In this document: positions 34,456 to 46,329 of the stretch, one piece after another
Position numbering within the stretch: the first letter of the stretch is position 1
Layout of the letters: every line of letters starts with the position of its first letter
Assembly (NCBI GenBank): GCA_035578175.1
Contig: JAQMRL010000006.1
Coordinates: 18,945,506-19,009,505 of the forward strand
DNA: 64,000 nucleotides
Direction of reading: 5' to 3'
Origin: Catonia carolina
Taxonomy: Eukaryota > Arthropoda > Insecta > Hemiptera > Achilidae
Made by a program: the position numbers and the translations under genes
Notes under the pieces: model-generated
Database searches by the model: none
Told to the model about the DNA's origin: nothing
The model's input: only the letters and a program-made list of their open reading frames with translations

Positions 34456-34579
34456 CTTGATTTTATTTTTTTATTTCATTCGTTTATTCTCTTGTCTTGT
34501 TATAGTTTTTGTGCGTTTCAACGCAATTTTTATTTACGTTTATATTATAAATCACACCATATTACGTTTACAATTCGTC

Positions 34580-36000
34580 GGTAAACTTATCCAACCGAAT
34601 TTTATGACAATGCCCAATACTTTAGACAGAAACAGTTATGTATTTAGACCTTACATTAAACGGGAGACTGACATGGAAACACCATACACGAACAAAAACG
34701 TATTTCGTTGACTCACAGATTAAAGATTTTTTAGTCATTACAAAAACTTAATTGTTACAACTGTCCAATTGTCCCGTGCGGGTTTGATTTATGGTTCGGG
34801 GAAAACATCAACCGTAAATAGGATACTAACTTTTCAAAAGAAATAAACGTTGTAGAAAAAAAATGTTTAAATAGAAATTGTAGGTTTTTTTAAATTGTTT
34901 GTAACTTTGATTCTATATACGCTTTTGCCGTAGAATGCATATCAATGCCACAATCGTTAAAAAAATATTTTTTTACCATGAGAGCACATGCCCCCCCAAG
35001 AATTTAAGCAGCCGTGGCGCTTAAACTATCTTGTATGTCATAAAAAATTTAGTAAGAGGCGATTTAAAAAAAAGTCATGAGTCTTTTTTTTTTGAGAAAA
35101 TTTCAAAATAGTGAACATGTAATGAAATTATATTAAATTAAGAATGAATAAGATTGAAAAAAGTTGTAAGTTGATAATTGTTTTTAATGAAATGAAAAGT
35201 AAATTGACAAAAATATTGTTTTTACAAAAATTGTTTGAAAAATTATTGATTTATTGATGAAACTTAACTATATATATCTAAGTATTTTAATTGACTTTAA
35301 AAGTTATAATTATATATATTGCAATATTTGTTAATTCAAATTTTAATAGATATAAGTTATGAGCTCAATTAATTGATTTTTTAGTTAATTACGAATTGAA
35401 ATTATTCTTTGGAGCCTTCCTTCTGCTTGTTGTCCAATCATTGACCGGGAATCAAATGTGGCGTCGAGTTATCGTTGCATTCGGTTTTATAGTTTTGAAT
35501 AAATTTACTTAAATCTTATTTTCATATTTGAAAATAATCAAACTTATTTTATTTGGTTCCATAATTAAATTGACTCTTGATAATTTAATAATTTTCTTTT
35601 ACTTATTTTTTTACCGGTTCAAATTATTTAATTAAAATTATACTATACTTTGTTTTCTTGTTTTAATTTGAGATATTTGGTTCTGGAATATTAAATTTTG
35701 AATATTTTATTTTCTTCTTATAATTCATCTTGATATATTTGATTTAGAATATTTACTCGCATACAAAAAATTCAAACCCATCAGTCAAAAATACTTCGCA
35801 TGATAACGAACGCCCCATATTACATAACAAACCTAACTGCATTCCGACTTAAAAATTCCTTTTATTTCAGTCTCTGTTAAAATCAAATACTCAAAAATTA
35901 ACAGAAAGTTAACAGACCACATTAATCCCCTAATACAGTAAATGTCAAGACAAAACTTAACCCACCGACGCCTACGAAAAAATGGAGTAGCGATCTACTG
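34580..36000 (+). pseudogene. Degraded jockey-like LINE tail, split by insertions
   Basis: The first piece (34580-34850) keeps a YLGL-type motif region with RLTWKHH and later a QLSRAGLIYGSGK-like stretch in shifted frames. The second piece (35770-36000) resumes with SKILRMITNAPYYITNL and RRLRKKWSSDL. A reverse Rep-D fragment plus AT-rich DNA (34850-35765) separates them. Many frame breaks show an old copy. Confidence 0.65.
34845..35130 (-). repeat. Rep-D fragment inside the jockey remnant
   Basis: Reverse-strand Rep-D internal blocks (AACGTTGTAGAAAAAAAATG and GCAGCCGTGGCGCTTAAACT) and the GAGTC...TTTTTGAGAAAA block are seen. Confidence 0.6.
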
Positions 36001-36099
36001 ATTTAATCACAAAATATATAATTATAATGCTTAAAAGATATCCATATTATTTTACAGTTTTCATAATTCTTTAACATTTCACATCTGTAATTATAATTT

Positions 36100-36490
36100 T
36101 TAGCCCATAACAGACAGGTGGAGTGTCAAATTATTTACTCAATCTGTTCGTTGCAGGGCTAAAATAAATAGTTCTGTTTCTTATCACATGGTCAGCCAAA
36201 TTACATGACTGAATCATTTAAGAACAGAAGAGGTGGAGGTGTAAAAGACACTAATCTGAGTTATCTCCTCTGAAAGTAATGAATTTCATTATACAGCCAG
36301 ACCCTGTGGTGAATGAAGTGAAGGTGTCATTTGCAGAGTAGAAAATATGTGCTTTTCAGAGGGCTCGGCATGCTGATAAGCGTACTTTTCCACTCAGTGA
36401 GGAAGGCAATGGTAAACCACTTCACTCCTCGTTTTACTTAGTAAAACCTCTACAGGTTCAAACCAGCCTTTCGGCTGATGACCTAAACAC
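36100..36490 (+). mobile_element. Rep-C retroposon, complete
   Basis: This is a plus-orientation copy with the perfect 11-bp duplication AATTATAATTT (36089-36099 and 36491-36501). It begins TTAGCCCATAACAGACAGG and ends GGCTGATGACCTAAACAC. The open frame seen in other copies carries an in-frame stop here. Confidence 0.9.
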
Positions 36491-36501
36491 AATTATAATT
36501 T

Positions 36502-37000
36502 ATCATGTGTTGGTTCAGATCTTTATTATTCATGTACCCTAAATATTTTTCATTTCTTATTTCATTTTGTTTATCGTACAATACGTATATTATTGGTTTT
36601 TGTTGTTACTTTCTACGCTACTTCTTATTCTAAGTACTTTGTATTCTATGTTATTCTGGTTATTTGTATATTATTTAATTTTCCTGTGTTTGTTTTTTAT
36701 TTTTTGTTAATTTCTTTTTACTGTTTAACTTTTGAATTATCCGCTGGGATGTATTCTTTAAAAAAAATTCGTTTTTGTTTATTTTTCACGTCATTTGTTT
36801 ATTCAAAATTGTGTTAAGCTTTTGGATGGTTGTACTGTATTGTGCAGTTTCTAAATAAAGCATCAAAATTAAAAAAAAAAATATTTAGATTTTTAATTAG
36901 AAATTGTTGAATTTTGATTCTTTTTTTGAATTTACAACAATTGATTAAGTGAGTTGGATTTTAGATCAACGACGTACTGGAACATAGACTGCTATTCTAC
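36502..37000. other. AT-rich spacer
   Basis: The hydrophobic 74-codon frame at 36593-36817 reflects T-rich composition rather than a gene. Confidence 0.5.
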
Positions 37001-37004
37001 AAAT

Positions 37005-37185
37005 AGTTGCTCGAATACTACTTCAAGTTGACTGATTTTGATGAAAATTTTCATATTGGGTTCCGTAGTATGACCTAGACTTAAACTTAATTTCCACGTT
37101 TCAACTTTTTAGGATTATCCGTTCTTATATTTTGTTCGTGGTTTTTTGGGTTCAAGAGGTCTGAAAACATCTATTGAATTTATCA
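37005..37185 (-). repeat. Rep-D fragment
   Basis: Reverse-strand pieces of the 5' half of Rep-D are seen (TTGATGAAAATTTTCATATT, then GGTTTTTTGGGTTCAAGAGG). Confidence 0.55.
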
Positions 37186-37189
37186 CGAT

Positions 37190-37984
37190 CTGTAGTGCAC
37201 CAATTTTACTAAAAAGGAACAAATTAACTTCGTTTGTAAGATTTAAGTTTACTGTTATAATGTTACTGAATAGGTATAAAATGTCTTTGGCTCCCGCCAT
37301 ATCATTTCTAACCACCTATAAACATATAACCTACCTTAGTAGGTAAGTATTATTACTTTTAATTGGCTACATGAAGTAATTAAAGGAATTGTAACAATGA
37401 TGTTGATGTAAGTATTACTTTAATGGAAATTATAGTTGGTTACAGTAGTATTCCAATAGGATGACAGTAAGAAGAATACAAACTGCATTAGTTTAATCAG
37501 CTCCACAATACATTCTCAGTAGATTTTTTAAATTAATTTTTAAAACTATTTTCTATTGACATTGCTAATATAATGTAATAAATATTGATATTAATTGTAT
37601 GTAATTAATAATATATATTTATTTATGAAATAAATTTCTGAAGTTCCTCCATTGGGAGGTTTTCTTCGGACCTGTCATGTAAAAAGCGAACTCATCTGCT
37701 TATATGTATCAATTTTTAACGTAAATTTATCTGTTTGAAATTTATACTCTGAAAAATTAATACTTTGTAACGTTGTTTATATGTATAAATATATTTTCTT
37801 ATTAAAGTACATTTTAACGCCGTAATTTTTAAAGTTTTAAATTAATTTTAAAAAGAACAGTGTACTCAAGATTAACAATATGTATCACATGTACCAAGTT
37901 TATAATAGGTTAGTAATTTATTGTAAATATAAAATAGTACACCGTACTCAAACACATAGGGCGAAATATTTTATTTTCGATTAT
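37190..37984. other. AT-rich spacer
   Basis: No recognised feature. The region 37640-37690 contains CCTCCATTGGGAGG, a short palindrome. Confidence 0.5.
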
Positions 37985-38440
37985 AGGAATTGGGACGTAC
38001 AGGATTAACAGGACACTGGGTAACATTGCTAGAACAGAGACAGTAGTGAAGTTATACAACGTAATGGCAGCCCCAGTCCTTTAAGGAGGTGAGTCATGGG
38101 TTTCTACAAAACGCCAAGAAAGTAGGATCCAAGCAGCTGAAATGAGGTTTTTAAGAAGGGTGAAGGGCTGCTCGAGGCTGGATCTAATACATAACGAGGA
38201 AATTAGATCTGAGTTGGGTGCACTTAGTTTGAATGAAAAAGTGGAGGAGTACCGGAATCAATGGAGGCAACATTTGGAACGGATGACAGAGGAGAGACTA
38301 CCTTTAAAAGTGACGGAATATGTTCCAGTTGGAAGAAGAGAGGTGGGAAGACCTCGAAGAAGATGGCAGTAGTCGAGATGTTCTGGTTGGAATAGGCTTA
38401 TGCCTAATCCTTGATAGTAAGAAGAAGAAAAAAAGAAGAA
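37985..38440 (+). pseudogene. LINE ORF2 C-terminal fragment with a GRPRRRW tail
   Basis: The frame upstream of 38142 reads ARTETVVKLYNVMAAPVL, with a stop, and then MRFLRRVKGCSRLDLIHN, EYRNQWRQHLERM and VGRREVGRPRRRWQ. This is the well-known C-terminal end of a group of insect non-LTR retrotransposons after the reverse transcriptase thumb. The fragment ends in the 3' text TTGGAATAGGCTTATGCC and a (GAA)n-like tail at 38417-38448. No catalytic motif remains. Confidence 0.85.
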
Positions 38441-38449
38441 GAAGAAGGA

Positions 38450-38874
38450 ATTGGGATGTGAATACTAGTGTTCAGTTGAAAGAATGATACCTGCATGACT
38501 GCTCGAGTATTGAGTATTTTGTTCATAATAGTCAACATTATGTTCATATCTGTTGTTTATAATAAATTCGAGGCTTCTTGTAAACAATTAACTGATTTAT
38601 TTTTCCTAGAAAATATGTTCTATTACTTCGTTAAATACTATTTCAATCTAATGTGCACCGGGTTGGGATGGCTCGTGCTAAACATTTTCTATAACTTCAA
38701 TTACGCATACCAAGACCAGTGCAAAACTTTCTTTATATCAGTTTCAAAGAAAAGTGTAATAAATTTAATAATGATTGACTTATTAATACATTCAGTGAGA
38801 ACATTGATGTACATTTAATTCAGTACAATCTACTTTAGGAAATGTTTTAGTCATACGGGTTACTAAACTGTCGT
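38450..38874. other. Spacer
   Basis: A 107-codon plus frame (38495-38818) is hydrophobic and Phe/Tyr-rich, with no recognisable domain. I do not call it a gene, but it is the longest unexplained frame here. Confidence 0.4.
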
Positions 38875-39254
38875 TTTTTTAGATCATCAGCCAAAAGGCA
38901 TGTTTGAACCTCTAGAGGCTGTACTAAGTAAAACAAGGGGTGAGGTGGTTTACCTTGCCTTCCTCACTGAGCGGAAAAGTATGCTTATCAGCATGCCAGG
39001 CTCTCTTTAAAGCATCTTCTTTCCACCTTTCTAATGACACCTTCACATTCACCACAGGCTCTGGTTGTATAATGAAATCCATTACTTTCAAAGGAGATAA
39101 CACTGTTTATCTTTTACATATCTACCTCTTTTGTTCTTAAATGATTCAATCATTTAATTGGCTGTTCATGTGATAAGAAACAGAACTATTTTTTGTAGCC
39201 CTGGAATTATCAGATCGAGTGCCAATAATATAACACCCCACCTGCCGTTATGGG
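38875..39254 (-). mobile_element. Rep-C retroposon, diverged
   Basis: It runs in reverse orientation from TTTAGATCATCAGCCAAAAGG to CTGCCGTTATGGGGAGAAC, with several small deletions. Confidence 0.7.
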
Positions 39255-39754
39255 GAGAACTATGACCTCTTTGAAACATTTAACTGTCATGCTATGTGGA
39301 TGCTACTATAATAATATTTAAAATATAATATCGGAGTTATTATTAGTTATTAATCTTAATTGTTTAGTATCTCCATTGTGTTCAATTTGTTATATACCGT
39401 CTGTACAGAAGGCATTACATATTAGTTGCCGTTATTGTTGTACCTGGTAAAAAGTTATTACCGATTGAAATTTTACTATTATTACTATTACTATTATATT
39501 GTTACTATTCATTTAAAATTCTGTCTTGATTTTTTTTTTTAAGTTTATTTGTACGTGATTTGTTATCAACTTCATAAGTTACCCACTACACATACAATTA
39601 AATGCTATAGGCTAAAATTTCTTTATTTAACTCCTGACTTATTCTAATATTAATTAAATGGATCGGTATAGGGTGTTTCAAATTTATTTTTAAAAACCAA
39701 TTATGTGTTTAGGATTTATAAATTATTTTGAATATAAATATTCCTTCAGTCATT

Positions 39755-39935
39755 AATTTGATACTACTACTTCTCCTGTTCCTTCTTTCTTTCTTCTTCT
39801 CCTCCTCATGGGTTTGGCAATTCTATCTGTTCCGGCACCCATCGTTTCTTCGACCTTCCAAAATCTCTGCTTCCTATTGGGTTGTACCTTCTTCCTAAAA
39901 GCCAGGTAAGCGGCTTTGATACTTATATAATAAAA
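39755..39935 (-). pseudogene. LINE ORF2 extreme C-terminus
   Basis: The minus strand near 39900-39800 reads NPIGSRDFGRSKKRWVPEQ, a LINE C-terminal GR-x-KKRW tail of the same general type as the plus-strand copy at 38.3 kb, but from another lineage. Only about 40 codons remain. Confidence 0.65.
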
Positions 39936-40234
39936 AAGTTACTTAAAAGTTGTAGTTATTTGGTTTAATTTCTTCTAAGACGGGCAGGTTTGTATCTTTG
40001 TGCAATATTATATTGGTAATATTTCTTTCTAGTGCTCAAAATTTAATGAATTATGTGTCATTTTAAAGGTTTAAGATCAGGGTATCTAATAATGTGAAAA
40101 ACAAAAAGGAATCTAAATTTTGACTGAAAATTTGTTTGAAAACCCCCTTAATAGTTCAGAGTGCTTTTCTAAAAGCTTACTGATAGATTTAGTGGTATTC
40201 GAGTTTGTTTTGTTTTATATTGGGTTCAAAAATG

Positions 40235-40407
40235 TTCGCCGGCCGCATTGGCGTAGTTTGTAACGTGCTCGCCTCTCATCATGCGGTCTTGGGTTCGAAT
40301 CCCACTCAGGCATGGCATATTTTCAGACGTTACAAAAATCATTTCATCCTTCACCGTCTGCATAAGCAGTAATTGCAGAACAGTCGGAAGTTAAACCCAA
40401 AAAAAAA
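40235..40407 (+). mobile_element. SINE-B, complete, boundaries fixed
   Basis: A tRNA-like head (GCATTGGCGTAGTTTGTAAC, then GGGTTCGAATCCCACTC), body and A-tail. A perfect 9-bp duplication, TCAAAAATG, is at 40226-40234 and 40408-40416. This defines the family as about 173 bp. Confidence 0.9.
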
Positions 40408-40479
40408 TCAAAAATGATCTAGTAATTATCTGATTATGACAGATATGATTATAAGAATAAAACCTAATTGTTGTGCAGT

Positions 40480-41090
40480 AGTAAGAGTGCGTTAGAGATA
40501 GGAAATTTAAAAGTTGGCAACGAAAAGATGTACAGGAAGTTGAGGAATTCTGCTATCTAGGAAATAAAATAATAAAAGATGGTAGAAGTACAAAATGATA
40601 TCAAAAGCAGGATTTCTCAAGCTAGAAGGGCCTTTGAAACTAAATATTGATTTACGGATTAAGAAAATTACTTAAAATAGTATGTTTGGAGTGTAGCAGT
40701 ATTTTGTGTTCGGGAGTGAAACGTGGGCTGTAGAAAGGAAGAGGATAGAAGCTTTTCAAATGTGGTTTTATAGAAAAATGTTTAGGATTATGTGGGTGGA
40801 CAAAATAAGTAATTTAGAGGTTCTTAGAAGAGTGGATGGAAGAAGAAGTATATGGAAAAATCTTACCAGAAGAGATAGGCTAGTGGGTCATATCTTGAGA
40901 CATCCAGGTATTGATCAATCAATAATGGAGAGTTATATTGAGGGAGTGAATTGTAGGGGGAGGCAAAGGTTAGAATATTTAAAGCGAATTACAAAAGATG
41001 TAGGGTGTTACAGATATGTAGATACGAAACGACTTGCGCCAGATAGAACAGCTTGGAGAACTGCATCAAACCAATCAATAGACTGAAATA
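40480..41090 (+). pseudogene. LINE reverse transcriptase C-terminal fragment
   Basis: The first part, in broken frames, reads VEEFCYLGNKI and DIKSRISQARRAFETK. The open part (40706-41086, 126 aa) has GSETWAVERKRIEAFQMW, then KISNLEVLRRVDG, RRDRLVGHILRHPG and a final GRQRLEYLKRITKDVGC. This is the region after the catalytic core in a common group of insect LINEs. The palm and endonuclease are missing. Stops and shifts before 40706 show decay, while the last 126 codons have stayed open. Confidence 0.85.
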
Positions 41091-41094
41091 AAAA

Positions 41095-41838
41095 AATTAT
41101 TACAATGATATTTTACTTTGGTAACACCTTGTATGGGTAGAAAGTAAATGAAATACAATTAATATTGAGTCTACGAATAATTTTAAACAACAGCGGTAAC
41201 CGTGGTATTATACGGACGAGAGAGGGCGTAACTTACAGTTTCATTTCTGTCTGTATTAACTAACCCATAGACCTATTTTATTACTTCTTATAAAGCGGTC
41301 ATTAAATTTGTGCTCATAAAAATCTTTCTGTATCTTATCATTATATTAATTACATCTTTTATTAAGGCTGTTCTCATAAGATAATTAATATTTTATAATT
41401 ACTATGTATATAGTTTTATTATTATTTCGTATTGATTTTTATTAAACCGTGGTTTATATAGGTAATATAAAAATTTTATACCGTAAAATGGTTTACAGAA
41501 TTTTTTATTTAGTTAAAGTTTAATAACTGTAGAAAAAGGAAATAGATTTAAATTTAATTTCTTCATTTACTTTGTTAGATTTGTGTACTAATTTTATATT
41601 TATCTTTTTTAAAGGTTTTTTTAAATATTTTTTTCCACTTAACTTAAAAATATAAACAATTACAGTCTATAATTTCTAATACGAGGTACGCGGAATATTA
41701 CGATATTACTAACTAATAATTAATTGGGTTTTTATTACTTTTCCGTTTTTCACTCCACATTTTTCTCTTCTAGGTAACCACATTCGTGTTACTGATCCAG
41801 AGTTTAAAAGTATAGTAAATCTCATTATGTATATTAGG
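41095..41838. other. AT-rich spacer
   Basis: No feature recognised. Confidence 0.55.
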
Positions 41839-41972
41839 CACTAGCAAACCCCACTCGCGTCGCTTGTCGCCACCGGCTTGTAGTAGCGCAGTTGTTTGAG
41901 CACATAGGACCGGCCGGGCATCGGCGGCGTAGTTCAAAATAATGAAAACATCGCAAGGGGGAGGAAATGAGG

Positions 41973-42180
41973 TCGTCTTCGCCGCTGCCTAAAAGATTAG
42001 GAGCAGCCGCCGACGCAGCGACCACCTTTCACCGCTGCCTCCGAAGAGGAGCAGTCACCGGTGAAGTGAATCGGGATCGTCTGTACCGCTGCCTAATCAA
42101 ATAGGAGCGAGTCGCCGACGCAGCGTGCACCTTTTACCGCTGCCCCCGAAGGGGAGCAGTCGCCGGTGAAGCGAGGGGTA
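41973..42180. repeat. Two tandem GC-rich units of 104 bp inside the Helitron
   Basis: Two units with period 104, each containing CCGCTGCCTAA and later GCCGACGCAGCG and CCGAAGRGGAGCAGTC. They lie near the Helitron 3' end. Confidence 0.8.
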
Positions 42181-42510
42181 GGGAATGGAGGTGCAGATGA
42201 CGGAAAGAATTAACTCAATGTTGAGATGTCAAATCCCCGTATCGATACTCGCTCACAGAGAACTCGATACTGTCACCTTCTCCTTCTCGACTTTTGCATC
42301 GCCAGTGCGTAGACACTATATGTTGCCACTTGGTACATGCGCTATGAGAGGTATGACCGCTGGCGCAATATATCGGCAGGAGCAACCCCATCACAACGCC
42401 AACAGTGGGAAAAATATGAACTACAGACCGGCGTACAAGTAAAACAGTATCACGCTTCACAGCAGCTAATGTAGGTCTTATTACATTATTTTAAAACCTC
42501 TCTATATACA

Positions 42511-42665
42511 ATATTTGTGGTTGTTGCCCTGTCGCAGCAAAATAAATTGTTTTTCTGCACTCCCAGCTCTAGAAAGACCGACATAAAGTTGTCCATGAGT
42601 GAAGCTCTCTTCTCTTAAATCGATGCCCTACGTTTTAAATGTTTGTCCTTGCGATTTAACAGAAT
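42511..42665 (-). pseudogene. Helitron Pif1-like helicase C-terminal relic
   Basis: The minus strand reads VKSQGQTFKT, then a stop, then GIDLREESFTHGQLYVGLSR followed by AGSAEKQ. This corresponds to the last conserved helicase motifs of Pif1-family SF1 enzymes (the SQGQTF and HGQLYVALSR-type motifs). It is about 50 codons long with one in-frame stop. It supports the Helitron assignment and shows that the element descends from an autonomous copy. Confidence 0.85.
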
Positions 42666-43247
42666 TGAATAGAATGCTTAGAAGAATACCGTTGGGAAAG
42701 AAAGAGACAGTAATGCGTGGGTGCGGTTCGCAGAGTAACTGGAAATATTTGACTCTTTCACTTCCTGTCGAATGAAAACAAATACATAAAATACAGTAGG
42801 TACAAAAATAACATTTTTTAATATTTCCGAATTTTTAATTTTTTGGAATCGAATGTTGTTCTTCACGTTGTTCTACGAAATACCTATAATAGTTGAATCG
42901 TGCTTCTAGCCCAAAAAATACACCATCAAGAGAACTTCGAAAAAATAAAAGTCCTATATTCCCGATGGACTAAAACATACGACTTCGTCACAGTTTAAGT
43001 TGCTTAATTCACTTAATTAAAGTTACTTAAAGTTGCAACATAGCCTATATTGATCAGGAAGCTCTAAGCTATACTAAAATGAAAGAATTTTTAAAATCAG
43101 TTCAGTAGTTTCTGAGATTACCTCACACAAACGAACAAACAGACGTTTCTTCTGTATTATATTAGTATAGATAGATTAAGAAAAATAACTCTATTTAATT
43201 CATCATACAACGTGAAAAAAGATAAACTGTAGAACTTAATTCCAAAA

Positions 43248-43685
43248 CTAGCATACCCCGCGCGGCTTCGCACGCGAAACATGTGTAATAAATTTTTTTT
43301 AAATAAATTTGTAATGGAAATTATATAGCTGCTAGTCGACTGTATACTCCAACGTACGGGTACACACCGTCACTCACTAGTCTTTGTACTTGTGTACTGT
43401 ACTTGAAAAATAGTACACACACAGACCCAAAACGATGTTGTGATAATTTACCCCGCGTAGGTCTCTCGCTATCATCAAACTACTTCAACTGCTTTACGTA
43501 CTCACATGTGTACACAGACACACACACACACGCACACATGCATATTTATGAAAATTTTAAGATAAAATGTTGCTGTAAATATAAGTACAAATATGCTGTC
43601 AAAATTTCTTGAATATCCGTTCAATAGTTTTAGAAATTAACCTGTACAAATAAAACACGCTTTGTCTTTATAATATTAGTAAAGA
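43248..43685 (-). mobile_element. Short non-autonomous Helitron, 438 bp
   Basis: The minus strand begins TCTTTACTAATATTATAAAG and ends CGAAGCCGCGCGGGGTATGC then TAG. It is flanked by A (43247) and T (43686). A hairpin from the CGCGTGCG/CGCGCGG text lies about 12 bp before CTAG. It is noncoding and contains a (CA)n tract near 43517-43534. Confidence 0.85.
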
Positions 43686-43689
43686 TATT

Positions 43690-44045
43690 AAAAAATAACA
43701 AACATAATCAGAAAAAGAAGTTTACAATTCTACGGGCACACATACAGGATGAAAAACAATAGTCCAGCAAAGCAGATTTTCAACTTACTTATCACTCACA
43801 AAAACACGATAACATGGTTTAAAGAAATAGACGAAGACTCAGTAAACAACTCGATCGTCTCAGAAACTATTAAAGATAGAGAAACTATTCAGATAAACTA
43901 TACGGGAATTAGAGTTTTTTGAAAAGAAAAAAATTACTTGCAAAAGAGAGAAAAACCGACTGAAGAGGATGAAGAGCACCAATCAAGAAAGATGACAAAA
44001 CCACGGACTCAAAAGTTCAATTAAACGTCCGCTCTAATAAGGGTT
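43690..44045 (+). pseudogene. LINE ORF2 C-terminal tail
   Basis: One frame reads RSLQFYGHTYRMKNNSPAKQ, then ITHKNTITWFKEIDEDSV; later frames are broken and highly charged. The pattern (YGH.YRM followed by a charged tail) is seen at the end of several insect LINE ORF2s. Decayed; no catalytic motif. Confidence 0.55.
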
Positions 44046-44069
44046 TTTCGAAAAAATTAACAAATTTTT

Positions 44070-45001
44070 ACTTTCTCTTGCCTAAATGAATGTATAGGAA
44101 GGAAATTATTGTTTTCATGTCGATTTTTCGAAATCGAGTTTTTACCGGATCTACACGTTTTCAGACCCCCTGAATCCAAAAAACATGTTTGTAGTGATTA
44201 GTCTGTGTGTGTGTGAAAAATATCTCAAGAACGGAACATCGTAGGAACTTGAAATTTGAGACTTAAGTTCGGTACTATATTTATTAGAGGACCCGACACG
44301 AACATTTTCCTCAAAATCGGTCTACCGGAAGTAGTAGTTTATTCGTGTAATTTTTCACTTGCTTTGAATTTTCTCTAAAACGGCTTCTACGATTTTAAAA
44401 GTCGCCTCATTTACTAAATTTTTTATGCTCTACAAGATAATGGTAGGCGCCATGTCTGCTGAAATTCTTGGATAGATTGTTCTCTTGGAGAAAGAAACGG
44501 TTTATTTAAGATTTCAGCTTTAATATGGATTTTAGCGCGAAAGTGTAATAATAAAAGTTGTAGACAGTTTAAAAATTTACAATTTTTATTTCAAACATTT
44601 TTTTGTATGAGGCTTAATTTAGCGGTAATTAGTGATTTTCTGGTTTTTTCTTGAAAATCTGTAAAAAAATCGATTTTTTTAAAAGATTTCGGCCGTAGTA
44701 TCAATTTTACGACAAAAATGCGTATAATCAAATTTTTAGGAAATTAAAAGTTCTACAAGTTTTATTTAAAGCATTTTCTCTACAGAGCCTAGTTTAGCGT
44801 GAAAGTGATTTTCTGTATTATCAAGCCAAAGTAAGATTGGGTTTCATTTTGCAGCATTCACTCACGATTAAAATTAGGTTATATTTTTTGAGGTTAGTTA
44901 GTTATTTTTTTTTATTTTCTTATCTTTTATTACTAATATTAGGTTATATTGTTCATTATTGGCATTGACAAGAGATAGTCGTGTGAGTGTTTTACACAAG
45001 A
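44070..45001 (+). repeat. Rep-D, complete copy
   Basis: It runs from ACTTTCTCTTGCCTAAATG to AAGAGATAGTCGTGTGAGTG, with all internal blocks in order. Confidence 0.8.
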
Positions 45002-45795
45002 TTGTTCGTGTAATTTAAATTCTAAATTTTCTTAGTTAAATCACTTTCCTGTAAGAAATAAGGACAGGAGAAGGTAATTTTGAAAATGAATTTTCGCGAA
45101 GCATCTTTTTGTATTAATGTACGATTGAAAAAGCATTTTAAAGTCCTTTGACAAGCTGTCTGTTCTCCGCTTGAACTATAAACGTTTCACTCCACTACAT
45201 AACGTATCTTACCGGAGTGCTTTTAAAGTTATACTAACTTTGAAGGTGCAGTGATGACCAAGGAAGTCACTTAGTAGCACCATTTATTATCGTACAGAAG
45301 GTGCTTTAACTTAAGAAACTCTCAACTAAATTGTAAAGTTTTGAACTTTATTTTATATGTCAAAGTGTTTCGTTACATTCCAATTAAATTTGAAATTTAT
45401 TCAAATTCAATTTTCTGTACTTTTCGGTGAATAATCTAATTTAATTTGTATATATATATATATATAAACTAGTTAATTTTTAATTAAATTTGGGCCATTT
45501 TAATTGTTATTTATTTGCAAGTTTGCTTGTTAACATTTACATAAGTCTTATGGGAATGTACCTACATAAGTAGTTATTTTAGCGTGCGTTCTCTTATTTG
45601 ATTTGTACTTTTAATTCTGTTACAATAACGAGAACTATAAAATTGTATAAAAAGGAAAAGGAGCAGTTGATGTGAGATAATTACCAGAAAACGAATACTA
45701 ATTTTTTTTGACACTAAATAACTGATCAATTGTATTTAAGGCATTCAAGACATAGTTTTGAAATACCTATACTAAAACCTCGAAAACTCGACCAT
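45002..45795. other. AT-rich spacer
   Basis: No recognised feature apart from a short (AT)n tract near 45449-45466. Confidence 0.55.
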
Positions 45796-45799
45796 GTTT

Positions 45800-45874
45800 A
45801 CTTTCTTTTGCCTATATGAATATATAGGAAGAAAAGTATTGTTTTAATGTAGATTTTTTGAAATCGAAGCAGTG
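45800..45874 (+). repeat. Rep-D 5' end fragment
   Basis: The first 65 bp of Rep-D (ACTTTCTTTTGCCTATATG through GAAATCGAAGCAG), broken by the SINE-A insertion at 45875. Confidence 0.75.
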
Positions 45875-46099
45875 TATGAGGTGTAGTCTTGTACAGACCC
45901 AGGCCGACCATTCCTGAGAGAGTATGGTTAATTAAACCCCAACCATCAAAGTACACCGGTAACCACTGTCTAGTATTCAAATCCGTATAAAAGTAACTAC
46001 CTTTACTAGGATTTGAACCAGGAACCTTCGTCTCCGAAAATCAGCTGTTAAACAGCTGATTTTGACGACGACTTTACCTCTAGACCAACCCGGTGGGTT
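45875..46099 (-). mobile_element. SINE-A, 3'-truncated, with target duplication
   Basis: The full head, with hairpin and B-box, in reverse orientation. The body ends early at TATGAGGTGTAG. The perfect 9-bp duplication GAAGCAGTG (45866-45874 and 46100-46108) shows that the truncated form itself was inserted here. Confidence 0.85.
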
Positions 46100-46329
46100 G
46101 AAGCAGTGGATGAAATGAAATTAATCTGTATTATCATCAGTTATTTTTGGGTCCCAATAAGTCAACAGTCTGACATAACATCAGGTGCCCATATAAACTA
46201 ACTTACAATACAAAACAAAACATATAAAAAACAAACACAAACAAAACATATACATACAATACAAAATAAACAAAAATTAGATTACTGTAACTCCTAAACT
46301 AATTTACCTAGATTTACATTCTCGTTAAT

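Larger units (their letters stand above)
41841..43171 (-). mobile_element. Helitron, non-autonomous, with helicase relic
   Basis: On the minus strand the element starts TCTATACTAATATAATACAG (TC, at 43171) and ends in CTAG at 41841. It lies exactly between a host A (41840) and T (43172), the Helitron AT target. The interior keeps a broken Rep/helicase relic (42511-42660). It has no TIR or target duplication, as expected for rolling-circle transposition. GC-rich tandem units occupy 41973-42180. Confidence 0.85.

Noticed and set aside
38495..38818. 107-codon plus frame
   Set aside because: Rich in F, Y and I as expected for AT-rich DNA; no domain. It could be rechecked with RNA data.
41973..42180. 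CRISPR-like array
   Set aside because: Only two adjoining units of 104 bp without spacers, in a eukaryotic Helitron.
42185..42460. Overlapping frames of 81-85 codons
   Set aside because: They lie within the noncoding part of the Helitron, on both strands, with no domain.
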